From Alitta virens (lineage: Eukaryota > Annelida > Polychaeta > Phyllodocida > Nereididae), in assembly GCA_932294295.1 (NCBI GenBank), contig OW028573.1, positions 1,064,001 through 1,128,000 of the forward strand: a stretch of 64,000 nucleotides of DNA. The letters are read 5' to 3'. Under the pieces are notes generated by a model. That model ran no database searches. It was not told where the DNA came from and was given only the letters and a program-made list of their open reading frames with translations. Positions 37,234-48,963 of this stretch are shown piece after piece. The position numbers and the translations under genes were made by a program. Positions within the stretch are counted from its first letter, which is position 1, and each line of letters begins with the position of its first letter.

Positions 37234-39195
37234 TTGTTTAGCTGGTCAACTTATCTCGTGCAGTTTTAAAAAATCACAAAAATGAGAAACACTATTCATA
37301 TATCATTCAAATAATGACAAAACACTGCACACTTTCACGCTAATACATCAGGCTAACTTCGGAGTTGGTAGTTTCAGGATACCTGGTGACATTTAAATTA
37401 AAGAGAGGCATAAACTGTTGACACTATATCAACATTATGGGATGTAACTGACACCTCAGTAAACAACATCCTTCCCTAAATAACTGACAATGCATGAACA
37501 ATGCCCATGGAAATCAATCATTGAAGTTGTGGAGGTTCCTTTTAATAAGGATTTAAAAACACGGCAGGGAGATGCTGCGGATGCCTTTCAAAAGACTAAT
37601 TGCATATCAACAATGGTAGGTGTTGTCAAAGTGGGTGATGAAGTCAGGAATCACTAAAAAGGCTGTTTGTCTTGAAGAGCAGTGAGGGAAGGTTGGCAAT
37701 TGCAGTAAGATTTCAAAATCACAAACACTATGGATTCATAAACAGGGCAGATCAATCCAGAAAATAATGGTTAACACTGTTGCCTGCAGCTTGTTTACCC
37801 ACATTGTTCATTCAGGGCTGTTGTAGAGAAGGTTAAAACTGACTCCTAAAAGTACATGCTAACAATAATGCAATATTATTGTTCTTGGGAAGAGCATAAG
37901 AAATATAAATGTCAACTCTAAGATCTTCTCCTTAAGCCTACCACCCTATAATCTGAGAACTGGCAGGTGGAAGGGTGCTTAAGTGTGCTTTACACCCGAG
38001 CAATTTTTAACATATTGACTCGGCGACACCCTACTCCCCCCAGTGGAGGATTTTGTCTCCCGATGAAGCAATATTCTCTCTTTGGGTGACAAATTCTTTT
38101 CGTGAAATGTATCCCTGGTGGTACACTAAAAATGGCGTTATAACCCAGAATTATTAAACACTGGGTTGTCTTAATGTTAAAACTTGATTCAAAGAAGCAG
38201 GACTGTTACTACATTGTCATTTGCCACTTTGCCACTTCACTATAGACCTATAAAGCGGAGCAACTTAAGCCTTAATTAGATAAGTTTACCTGCCATACTA
38301 AACCATGCTTACACTACCTATACCATACTTGCTTTCAGTACCTTCAGAAGTGTTTTATACTCTCTCTGCATTTGATAAAAAGATGCTGATCACAAGCTGT
38401 AAGAGGCATGTTTGACTCAGTCTGGCTGGCTAATTTGGTCCAATGAAAGTCATAAGAGGCTTGGTAGGGAAAGGGCAGGCACCGACAAAGAAGTAATTGC
38501 TGAAAGTCATGCAGTAGACAGACTTGACCCATGACATACAACAGTATTATGTACTCTATCAGGTCTGTGATGCTCATTACTGTTTTGCTTCATGTAAACA
38601 CGTTCCAATGTCACCCTGTGCTGTAGCTTGAAATCAGTGATGTTGGTGATGGCACTGGTGATGGAGGTCACGTGTCATGATATTGATGGAAAGCTGCCTG
38701 TCACGTCTTTTCACATATTTCTTTCTAATGCGTTGGTCAGGAGAAATCTCAGATATCTTGTTTTGTGGTGGCTTTTCTGGCACTTTAAGGTATCATGATA
38801 CATCAATCTGGACACTGGTCAGTTTGCCAAGAAGTGATGCATTTAAGATGACAAGATCACAAAGGTCCAGCCAGGCAGCAAATCCTGTTTAAGGCATTTG
38901 AGATGAGATGAGTGATGAGAAAAAGACAAAACATCACAAAGTCTGCTCTTTAGTGAGTGATAAAATGTGGAAGATGACAGGAGAGGACTGAGGAGACAAA
39001 GAAGGTGGCTGAAAAAGAGGCAGAAAAAGGCGAATGACATCTGAAAAGGGACACAAAAAACCACAAATATGAACATGATACAGACAGGAGAGTTGCTAGG
39101 CGTCGGAAGCTCAAATAAGGGTTTCCACCCTCGGGCCCTTTGATAAATGGAGGGACGAATGCCTCAGAACTCCTGCCAGGGGTTATCAGACACCC

Positions 39196-39239
39196 CAGCA
39201 GCAGCAGCAGCAGTGGATACAGCAGCAGCAGCAGCAGCA
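39196..39239. repeat. (CAG)n microsatellite
   Basis: Two CAG runs separated by TGGATA. Gives an alanine-rich artefact frame. Confidence 0.9.
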
Positions 39240-40691
39240 ACCTTGATTGACAATGATGCCCTCAGAACAAGACCATGCTCAAAGGCCGTCATGTCACTAC
39301 AGACTGGTGACCTCAGTGTCATTGACTGTGATCAGCAAATACCCTTGACAGGCTGCAAATGTCCTGAATTAATGGTGTTAGACATCAGACATGTCTGCCT
39401 TTTTTTTGTGTTTTTGTTAGTCTTGCTTCCTTTTGTCCATCATTCGGATCATACACAGGGGTTTCATAAATTCTAATAGCATTATTTATGGCTTCAGATC
39501 ATCATCTAGCAACAAACCAGAGGATTATGATGTTGCTGCTGCCCACCTCGGTTACTCAAATCAGCTTACTTACTAGGTCAAGTTGGAATAAGATCGTAAC
39601 AAGCTGTCATATTTTGGATGTCTTACCAGCTTTAAGTGGTTTACAGATTACAGTTACCGACATGTCTGTCAGCTATTAGCTTTTATTGTTGGGATATAAA
39701 TAGATTTTTATCACACTAACACTATTGTGGTGGTAATATTTGATAAAAACAACCATTTATTCAAGCTTTTTTTGGTGAATAATCCTACCATCGACAGCAG
39801 CTAAAACTAAAACCTAAAAACTAAACCTAGGAATTTAAGTAGCCAACAATGAAAAGGCAGTAACAAATAATCTATTAGTTTTTCTCTTTCTGTCAATGGC
39901 TGAAGCAGATGCCCAGAAGCTACAGCAGCTGTCAAAACATCACATCCCGTGGCCTCATATGTGGTTGGAAAATTGTGACAACAAAGATGAAATGGTGCGA
40001 AGGAACTGGCATAGTTCAGCCTTTTAATAAATTGTTAATTTGGGCTTTCACAACCCAGAGCAATTACAGCTTTATTCTGTTGAATTTGGCCGTTGAACCC
40101 ACCTTCAAAATTTAATTGCTACCCATATTTCCAACAACAAAAAATTGCAACAGTTTTCTATATTTTCATTAATTTCAAAGCCACTTATCGCTCGGTTAAC
40201 CTCCAACATTCAAGCTTTATTTAGAGTTCTATCACTAACTGACAAGTCCATGCTGGCAATTTGTTAACATCACAAACGTCAGTTATTTTCAATTTCTAAA
40301 TGAACCCATGACAACAAACCAATCTTCCCAAGCCATTGTAACTGTCATTGAATTCAAGTTGCCCATTTCGCTTCAGTTTGAATTGAAGACTAGTTTTTAC
40401 TTAAACTTCATAAAAACAAATCCATGTCATCGAAATGCAGATTTGGATTCTGTTAAGATGTCCCGATGAAGGATGGACAATATTTCAGCTTATGTAATAG
40501 CAACTAAATACATGTAGTGAGTTACAATTTTTCCAGATGTCCGCAAATCGCAACTATCAATGCGTTTACACTTCAAGCATCATTTCTTCTTTTTTGGTCG
40601 TTGTCAAAATGGCAACTGCACTTCCCTTACAATGTATGATAGCCGCATTGGAACTATAAACCTAGCCTACAGTGTATTCTTTTCTTTGCAG
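39240..40691. other. Noncoding sequence upstream of candidate exon
   Basis: The 39950-40480 part is AT-rich, of moderate complexity and full of TAAT/ATTA and TTAAT strings, resembling conserved noncoding elements. If the 40692-40796 exon is real, this would be 5' intron or upstream DNA. Confidence 0.4.
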
Positions 40692-40796
40692 GTGTGAATG
40701 CCACTAACTCAGGGCTATGTGTACCAGGCAATATGCGAGGACCACTCATGCTGACTCTTCTGTTGGTTAATATCCACTGCTATCAACTGGTCCATG
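40692..40796 (+). CDS. Candidate exon encoding a signal peptide
   Basis: A pyrimidine-rich tract ending in TTCTTTGCAG (acceptor, AG at 40690-40691) and a consensus donor (CATG followed by gtgagtat, GT at 40797-40798) bracket 105 bases. An ATG at 40733 opens 21 codons plus one base. The peptide begins MRGPLMLTLLLVN and ends CYQLVH: a basic residue at position 2, a hydrophobic core (LMLTLLLV) and a polar end, which is the layout of a cleavable secretion signal. The intron would be phase 1, the usual phase after a signal-peptide exon in extracellular and cell-surface proteins. An upstream ATG at 40698 gives an 18-codon uORF in another frame. The gene is unidentified; downstream exons were not found and may lie beyond long introns. 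A MITE (40901) sits about 100 bp into the putative intron. A chance combination is possible, but both splice sites and the signal agree. Confidence 0.45.
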
Positions 40797-40900
40797 GTGA
40801 GTATAAGATTCTCTTGCATTCCAGAAACTAGTAAAGAATAAATATTAGTTCTTTACTAAGGAGTACTTGACCTTCGCACACCACAACGATAGTGGTTTTT

Positions 40901-41195
40901 CAGTTAGTTTCATAAGATATGGTCGACTCTAAGACAGCTGTAGTGACCTATTCCTGGCTGTAGCTATAACTGGATAAAGCCAGCTGCTTATGTCTACTCC
41001 CAGCTTATAGTCGGCTGACACCAAAAGAATATGAACCATGGTAAATGTATGATGTATCTGATATGTACTTTTAGATCAGCTTTGAGTAGCCAGCTATAGC
41101 CAGACAGTTCCATTTAGTGGCAGGTAGCATCGTATAGCAGAAATTGTCTAGCTATGTTTAGGTTTAATTTGACAGCCGTTTTTAATGAAACTAAC
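40901..41195 (+). mobile_element. MITE family A, copy d
   Basis: Starts CAGTTAGTTTCATAAG and ends TTAATGAAACTAAC, the clearest terminal inverted repeats in the family (13-bp CAGTTAGTTTCAT core). It shares GTCGACTCTA, the CTATTCCTGGCTGT module, GCCAGACAGTTCC and the AGCCGTTTTTAATG end with copy b. Flanking TA duplications are not preserved here. Confidence 0.8.
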
Positions 41196-43567
41196 CATAT
41201 TAGAGGGTTTAGGAATACAAGGAAATTACCAATGATATATCATTTAGTTTTTGTAGCTTTCGACATGACATTTTATTTCCTGTACAGCTAACACCTACTG
41301 ACTGCTACTGCACTGACTGGTACTGCATCTGGCATATTTTGAGGAAACTCACAGTGTTTTGATATATACCTCTGATAAAATATGCAAAAACGATACTAGC
41401 AATGTGCAAGAGCATTTGCTAGGGGAAATAGGATATATATACCTTTGGAATGGATTTCACAGTCTATATTATACAATTATAGGCGAAGTCTAGTGTCAGT
41501 TGTCGAGGTGCAATAAAAACTGATATTGCACGAGACACTGTGCAGTAATTGTTATATCATATGGCCTTTTAATTTACACAAGAAAAAGGGCAGAGAAATC
41601 CATGCCTATTTTACTCAATGACTATTGTTGCATTATTATTTTCTTACTCTTTTAATCATTATTTACACATAAGTCAAATTATCTGTATTGTTTAACAAAA
41701 GAGATGGTTTACCCTTTAGGTACGCAGTCCCAATTGCATGTTACACAAAAACCAGCAAATGAAAGTTTGTTATTGTTACAGTGTCATTGCCCTTTATTCA
41801 CTTAATATGCAATATAGCTTTGCAATATATGAAAATACTGCACGGCTCTCAACCAATCAGAAGCCAGGATTTCTGCTAGCTATATAATATAGCTCTATAT
41901 CCACTGTCTGTACTAGGCAATTCGCGACAAAATACAATAAAATTCAGGAAAGTCGTCGTTAACTGTGGTCTTTATGTATGTTGTCTATATATCCTAGCTG
42001 GCCAATGTGGTCATAGCAAGTAAGGACTTTTGTATAATCTATATAACGATGTCTGGACACTAAGATATACAATATGACCAATCAGGTCTCGCTGGGAGTT
42101 TCACGTGTCGTGCTGGAGGCTGTAGCTGTTACATAATCGGGGGGTAAGACAAGGACCTGCTGTGGCAGACAAAGAGACAGACTGGCTGGACTAAACACTA
42201 TACCTGGACGTGGGCTGTGGGGAAGGGGGTAGAACTTTTGATCTCCCTGAGCAATGACACTCCCTTACGCTTCGTGACGCCCGACAATTTGGCTAACTAG
42301 CGAATCATTACGACTGCTGGCAATTTTAGCATCTAGCATCTGCCAAACTCCAAGTGTTCCCTTCCAGCCAGCTACTCTCTAGAGCGGCTAGCCTAGAGAA
42401 AAACTGCATCACCTGTCGGTCGAGATGCATTATGGTTTCTGCAGCTGAAGCAAACTCGAGTTGTCATAAGTAAGATGCTGAGAGAAGTGACTTGGTGACA
42501 GCATCATTTTCAATGTGGTCAGGGTGACTCTGTGCAGATGATGTTGCTGGTGCCATAGATGTTCCAAAGGTATTTGGGAAGTAATGAAAGGACAGATGAA
42601 GTGGGACAGATATTATAAAGTAATACAATATCGCCAAGATATATAATGATAATGAAAACCTAAAGTTTCACAGATGTCATGGCTTAACCTATTACATGAC
42701 ATTCATCAGAGAAGTGAAACACCAAGAGGTCACCAAATTCTTGAGGGTAATGCAGTGACATTACATGGCTGAACATTAATATTTCTCTGCCAGTTATTAA
42801 TATTTAAACGCATCCATTTTATCCGTGTCATGCTAACATCAGGGCATAGACAAGCACCGATGAAAACTGCACCAGACAGCCTATTGGGAGTAACCATGAA
42901 TAACGACTTTTTGTACTTGAGTGAATATCTTTTAGTGGCCAATAAATGCAATGCAGTGTTTGTCCTGATTACTTTGCTTGCTTGAACCTGACATATGTGG
43001 TTTATAAAAACCAACCAAGCAACTTGGGTGGGGGTGCTTAGCATGGAAAGCACTGGCTTAGGCCTTATTTATATGCAATTGTTTGTCTGTCACAGGCAAT
43101 AAAGTGCAGTTAGACTGTATCATTCAACCCTTTGTTGTTCTACAGGGCCTGTCTGTCTAAGCATATGAAAGCCACAGGGGGTACTAATGACCAACTGCCC
43201 AGAATAGATGACCCCCAGTTAACATAGGAGCATGACCAGATTCAATCAGCAATGCTGGTGCAGTCAATTATTCTAGTGTCATTTGGACTGACATGCCTTG
43301 CTCTCAGATTTGTCCCAATGTCCCTTCCCTTGCCTTTTATTAATACCATGGATTTGGACCAGTTGTCTCGCTTCATCCAGACCCAATAGTCAGCTATTGA
43401 TCCCTACCCCTAAAGCATTTGTTACATCCAAAACTCATAAACAGGCCGGACTGACAAGACAAATAGACGAACATAGTTTCAGACACCAGCAAAATGTGGT
43501 AAAAAAGGGCTGGTATGAATAAATATGGGCTGCTTAAGCCAAAACTATTAACCTAGGGTGATATTGA
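41196..43567. other. Noncoding sequence with a hairpin
   Basis: No supported exon. Contains an interrupted inverted repeat (41466-41558) followed by a CCAAT-bearing stretch near 41850; these could be ends of a decayed MITE. Minus-strand frame 42730-43053 has no supporting signals. Confidence 0.4.
41466..41558. repeat. Interrupted inverted repeat (hairpin)
   Basis: Nested pairs: ACAATTA 41473-41479 with TAATTGT 41546-41552; AGTGTC 41492-41497 with GACACT 41534-41539; TGCAATA 41509-41515 with TATTGCA 41524-41530. All share one centre, so a single stem with bulges can form. Likely a foldback/MITE end. Confidence 0.5.
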
Positions 43568-44197
43568 TATTCACTGCACAAATAAATGAAAGAATCTGGC
43601 AATGTGAAGGAAGTTGGGTATCAAGCATGAGGTGTTACAAACAAATCATCATGTGTATAATACAAAAAGCCAGTTGTACTAAATATATGTCGGTGCTAGT
43701 ATATATCCCTGGTGAATTCCTCTGCATCTAGCCTCAGTTGAGTCGTGTCAGATGACACAAAGCTGATCAAATAAGTCGCCAAACGTTTGCTTGAGCTGCT
43801 CTTTTGTTTGCATTGGACCATTACACCGTTTGCTTTCAGAGATTATAGAAGAGTGTAATTTTATTCTCCGAACTGGTTGTGTCACCTGACCCTTTTTTCC
43901 ATTGCCAACTGATCGATTTCTCTATATGTTGTTAAATTTACGGTGCATCTGGTGAGCTTCTCAAAGCTGCTTTTAAGTTGATTCGCTATGTACATATATG
44001 GTTTACTCTAGATGGTAATTCTGCTTCACAAAATCGACATTGGACAGATATTAGAACAATGTGTTATAAAGACAGTTTCCTTCTTTTGAACCCCCAGCGA
44101 ACCAAGTTCGAAAAGGGTTTTTGTTATTAGCAATGTCCGTCCGATGGGTGGATAGTCGGGTGGGAGGGCAGGCTGTGGGCGTTACACTTTCGTTTCC

Positions 44198-44920
44198 GGA
44201 GCATAACTCTAACACTAATGCACTTACCCTTACGAAATTTTGTATAGTAATACTCTATATGGCCTAGTGGTGCCTTTTGATATTCACATTGACATATGTT
44301 GGCTATGATTTGGAATTTTCTTTTTTGTTTTGTTTCCGGAGCAGAACTCTGACACTACTGCACCTACATGCTCAAAACTTTGTCATAATATGTCTAAAAT
44401 AGTGTAGTGGTCCCTTTTGGGGGTCCGTAAATACTATATAATTTTCAAATTAAAGGCAAAATAGGGAAAATTCCTACTTTTTCAAACCTCCATATAAAAG
44501 ACACTATTTACCTTACATGAATGAAATTGTATCAATAACATATCTAAACAATACTATTTTCACTTTTTAAACTTCATTTTGATATTCATTTCATGCTTAT
44601 TACAAAATAAGGGAAAATCGGAACAAAATGCTAAAAATTGTTTTAAATTGTGTTTTCGGAGCATAACTCTACCATTAATGCACTTAATCGAACAAAAATG
44701 TATATGTTATTACTCTATATAGCTTAGCTGTGCATTTTGATAGTCAAATTGACATATCTGAGCTGTGTTTTAAAATCTTTAGAAAAACATAAAAATTTCT
44801 TTTTCCAGAGCAGGACTCACACACTAATGCACCTACATCGTACAAAACTTATTAAGAATATGTTTAAAATAGTGCAGAGATACCTTTTTGGGGTTTCATG
44901 ACCATTTATGACAGACCATT
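44198..44920. repeat. Internal sub-repeats of the 2.36-kb unit
   Basis: Four related modules are anchored by GCATAACTCT or its relatives at 44201 (type I), 44341 (type II), 44661 (type I) and 44820 (type II). Each continues into ACACTA-TGCAC(C/T)TA and then a degenerate AAAACTT string. Type I and type II are about 140-160 bp apart and the I-II pair is itself duplicated at about 460-480 bp, so the unit grew by nested duplication. The same layout is present in copies 2 and 3. Confidence 0.75.
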
Positions 44921-45491
44921 TTATTTAATAAGGAATATATTAAAATGTGGACAGGTACTCTTTCAAACCATCATATCAATGACTCTATGATCCTTACATC
45001 AGTAACATTTTGCCAATGATATATCTAGATTATAGTACTTTCCCTTTTAAGTTTCTTTTTGACATTTGTTTCATCATTCTTTTCTGTTCATAATATTGGA
45101 AAATCAGGAAAAAATGCAAAACATTGTTTTGCTTCCTATATATTCCTTAGCATCCCATACTTAGCCGTAAATGTTGTAAAATTCATGTGCAATTATTAAA
45201 TATTTGATCATAGTATTGCCATGCTCAACCCATTCAATAGTTTTTGTTTATAATTAGCAATTTTATAATAATTAGTTGCATGATGATATATATTACTTTC
45301 ACTTGACTCCAATACTTATTATTGCTTTCTTCATATACACCTGTAAAGTGTTCAGTTATAAATACTAATTTTAATGCCATGGAATATGGCAATTGATAAT
45401 ATATAGTTACTTCAGTTGCCAGCTAAATGTAAAGAGCGAGCAAAACATATTTTGACTTATAAAGGCATTAAAATGGGTGTGTTGAGTATCA

Positions 45492-45594
45492 TTCCATACA
45501 AAATAAACCTTTAAGATTTGTATTTATTTGTATTTAAACTTTATTTATTTAAATACAAGTAAATACAAACCTTGAAGTTTAATTTTGTATGAAA
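45492..45594. repeat. Long imperfect hairpin in copy 1
   Basis: Arms 45492-45536 and 45550-45594 are inverse complements with few mismatches; the inner 24 bp differ at two positions. The loop is about 13 bases and AT-only apart from one C. Copy 2 has the same structure at 49634-49736. In copy 3 (about 52018-52115) and the fourth copy (about 53820-53920) it has decayed. Confidence 0.85.
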
Positions 45595-47184
45595 TTATAC
45601 CCAAGATCTTTATGTGGCATAACATTATTGCTGAATTTCATATGTATCCTTAGTATCATTGCCATAGCCCAAATATGACTATTTTGGACATATAAGTGAT
45701 AATCTTAGTTGTAGCTATTCACTGCACAAATAAATGAAAGAATCTGGCAATGTGAAGGAAGTTGGGTATCAAGCATGAGGTGTTATAAACAAATCATCAT
45801 GTGTATCACACTGTAAAGTTAAATGTGGTGCAATAGGTTGAAGGTGTGACAAATAGTCCTGAATAATATCGTTTTCCTGTATGCAATGTAGTGTCAGTAG
45901 TCTGAGTGAGTGATCATATATTCCATCCGGCGATATAAAGTCAATGGTAGAAGTATTATTCTGTGAAACGGTCATATCTGACAGGTCGTTCAACCAAAAT
46001 CATATCATTTTGTACGTACATAATACAAAAAGCCAGTTGCACCAAATATATGTCGGTGCTAGTATATATCCCTGGTGAATTCCTCTGCATCTAGCCTCAC
46101 TTGAGTCGTGTCAGATTACACAAAGCTGGTCAAATAAGTCGCCAAACGTTTGCTTGAGCTGCTCTTTTGTTTGCATTGGACCATTACACTGTTTGCTTTC
46201 AGAGATTATAGAAGAGTGTAATTTTATTCACAGAACTGGTTGTGTCACCTGACCCTTTTTTCCATTGCCAACTGATCGATTTCTCTATATGTTGTTAAAT
46301 TTACGGTGCATCTGGTGAGCTTCTCAAAGCTGCTTTTAAGTTGATTCGCTATGTACATATATGGTTTACTCTAGATGGTAATTCTGCTTCACAAAATCGA
46401 CATTGGACAGATATTAGAACAATGTGTTATAAAGACAGTTTCCTTCTTTTGAACCCCCAGCGAACCAAGTTCGAAAAGGGTTTTTGTTATTAGCAATGTC
46501 CGTCCGATGGGTGGATAGTCGGGTGGGAGGGCAGGCTGTGGGCGTTACACTTTCGTTTCCAGAGCAGAACTCTAACACTAATGCACTTACCCTTACGAAA
46601 TTTTGTATAGTAATACTCTATATGGCCTAGTGGTGCCTTTTGATATTCACATTGACATATGTTGGCTATGATTTGGAATTTTCTTTTTTGTTTTGTTTCC
46701 GGAGCAGAACTCTGACACTACTGCACCTACATGTTTAAAACTTTGTCATAATATGTCTAAAATAGTGTAGTGGTCCCTTTTGGGGGTCCGTAAATACTAT
46801 ATAATTTTCAAATTAAAGGCAAAATAGGGAAAATTCCTACTTTTTCAAACCTCCATATAAAAGACACTATTTACCTTACATGAATGAAATTGTATCAATA
46901 ACATATCTAAACAATACTATTTTCACTTTTTACACTTCATTTTGATATTCATTTCATGCTTATTACAAAAAAAGGGAAAATCAGAACAAAATGCTAAAAA
47001 TTGTTTTAAATTGTGTTTTCGGAGCATAACTCTACCATTAATGCACTTAATCGAACAAAATTGTATATGTTATTACTCTATATAGCTTAGCTGTGCATTT
47101 TGATAGTCAAATTGACATATCTGAGCTGTGTTTTAAAATCTTTAGAAAAACATAAAAATTTCTTTTTCCAGAGCAGGACTCACA

Positions 47185-47191
47185 CACTAAT
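47185..47191. repeat. Target-site duplication, left
   Basis: CACTAAT, matching 48964-48970. The uninterrupted site in copies 1 and 3 reads CACACACTAATGCACC, which proves the insertion point. Confidence 0.85.
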
Positions 47192-48963
47192 AAGTAAGTA
47201 AGTAAGTAAGTAAGTAAAATTTTATTTAACGTCGGGGATGAAAACATTGTACAACAATCAACACAAGCAATAAAGCTTTTAACCGACAAGTAAAAATGTT
47301 GAAAATAAGATGAAATATTTACAGATGAGTTAATGAAATGTTAAAATATACATGTTCGTATCTCCATACCTTGAAATTATCTTAAGTTATCGATTAAGCA
47401 GATTACGCATGAACCACATTGACAAGCATTAAATATGTTACATTTGACAAGTAGATTTTTAAATTCCTGTATATCTTGAGTACGTTTAACATTTACTGGA
47501 AGGTTATTCCAAAACAATGCACCCTGATAAGAAATACTTTTATATCCGTACTGAACTGTATTATATCTAGGCTTCATTAATTTCATATTATCTCGCATAG
47601 AGTAAGGTGTACATTGTATTTTGAAGAAGGAGGGTTTCACTGGAAATGAAGTACCATTTAAGATTTTGAAAACTTGTTCGACGAGACCATATTTGCGTAA
47701 AATGTAAAGCATTGACTTCTTTGATTGACTTAAAATTTGTTTATACGTAGACAGGTAGTCATTACATACAAGTCTTAGTGCTCTTTCATTTAGTTTTTCT
47801 ATCTTTCTATCATTTGTTATAATGAAAGCGTCGTAGACAACTGAGCAATAGAGAAAGTTAGACACAATAAATGATTCATAAATTCGCATCTTAGTAGAAA
47901 AATCAATATATTTGCATAATCTTTGCAGTACATTTATCTGCCTAGCAGCTTTCTTGCATATTACGGAGACATGATGGGAAAAAGTCAGTTTTCTATCTAT
48001 GTGGACACCTAGTAGCTTGACTGTGCTTTCTGAATTGACTTTGCTACCATCTATTTCATATTGAATTGAGATGTCATCTTTACTAAAACATATGGCTTGG
48101 AACTTTGAGGTATTGGCCTCCATGTAGTTATTTTTGAACCAACAAAGTGCTGTTCTGGAGGCGTGTTCTAATGTGAGTTTGATTTGAGAGGGATTGTGGT
48201 GAGAAAAAGAAAGTGTATTGTCGTCTGCATAATTGAAAACATCACATTCGTTTTGTAAGAGAAAGATGAAATCATTAATGAAAATGTTAAACAGAAGTGG
48301 ACCAGTGACGGACCCTTGCGGCACGCCTGTCTTTAAGGTTAGCCAGTCACTTTTTATTTTGCCTATCTTAACAAGTTGGTTTCTATTTGTTAGGTAACTT
48401 CTTAAGTAATCACATGACTGCATAGTAAAACCATATGCGTGTAGTTTAGCTATAAGCAGACCATGTGGCAGTGAATCAAAGGCTTTTGATAGATCAATTA
48501 GAATACAACCTACATGCTTATTATCGTCAAGTGCTTTACGCCAATTTTCTACACATTTTATGAGAACATTATTGCAACTATAGTTTTTTCTATATGCTGA
48601 AAGATCAGTACTGAGTAATTCGTTTATGTGTTCCATCATCTGTTCACATATGACATTTTCAAAGATCTTTGAGGTTGACGAGAGAATACTAAGCGGTCTA
48701 TAGTTACCTTTATCTAGTTGGTCTGACTTTTTATAAAGGGGTGACACTTCAGCTTTCTTTGCATGGTCAGGAAAGTTTATTGTTTCAATGCTGTGATTGA
48801 TTATTGGTGTTAATGTTGTGCTTAATGAATTGGCCCCTATCTTTAAGAATTTTGGAGAAATATTATCAAAACCTCTGGCTTTATCAATCTTTATGTCTTT
48901 AAGCTTTTTATAAACACTTGGGTGAGAAATATTTCTGAATTTAAATTTATTTTCACAATTAAT
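47192..48963 (-). mobile_element. 5'-truncated LINE inserted in repeat copy 2
   Basis: 1772 bp, minus orientation, flanked by the 7-bp duplication CACTAAT. The 3' end is a tetranucleotide tail, (TTAC)n on its own strand (about 47192-47216 on the plus strand), preceded by a short 3' UTR. The 5' end is truncated inside the ORF. Clean boundaries, an intact RT frame and an intact TSD indicate a recent insertion, younger than the tandem duplication of its host repeat because copies 1 and 3 lack it. Confidence 0.92.

Larger units (their letters stand above)
34351..39195. other. Noncoding sequence with conserved-element-like block
   Basis: No supported exon. The 35460-35920 part holds a 100-codon plus-strand frame (35462-35764), but its opening codon is GTG, it has no splice context, and the surrounding sequence has the look of a conserved noncoding element. 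An acceptor-like TTATTTCCTCAG precedes a 60-codon frame at 36224-36406 with no donor. Adjacent perfect palindromes lie at 36761-36790. Confidence 0.4.
43568..45715. repeat. 2.36-kb tandem repeat unit, copy 1 (with deletion)
   Basis: Starts TATTCACTGCAC and matches copies 2 and 3 nearly throughout. It is 2148 bp because it lacks the 215 bp present in copy 2 at 45807-46021; adding that back gives exactly 2363. The unit contains a GTCCGTCCGATGGG block (about 44147), four related GGAGCA-ACTC modules and a long hairpin near its end (45492-45594). No transposase or other recognisable protein domain. Confidence 0.9.
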
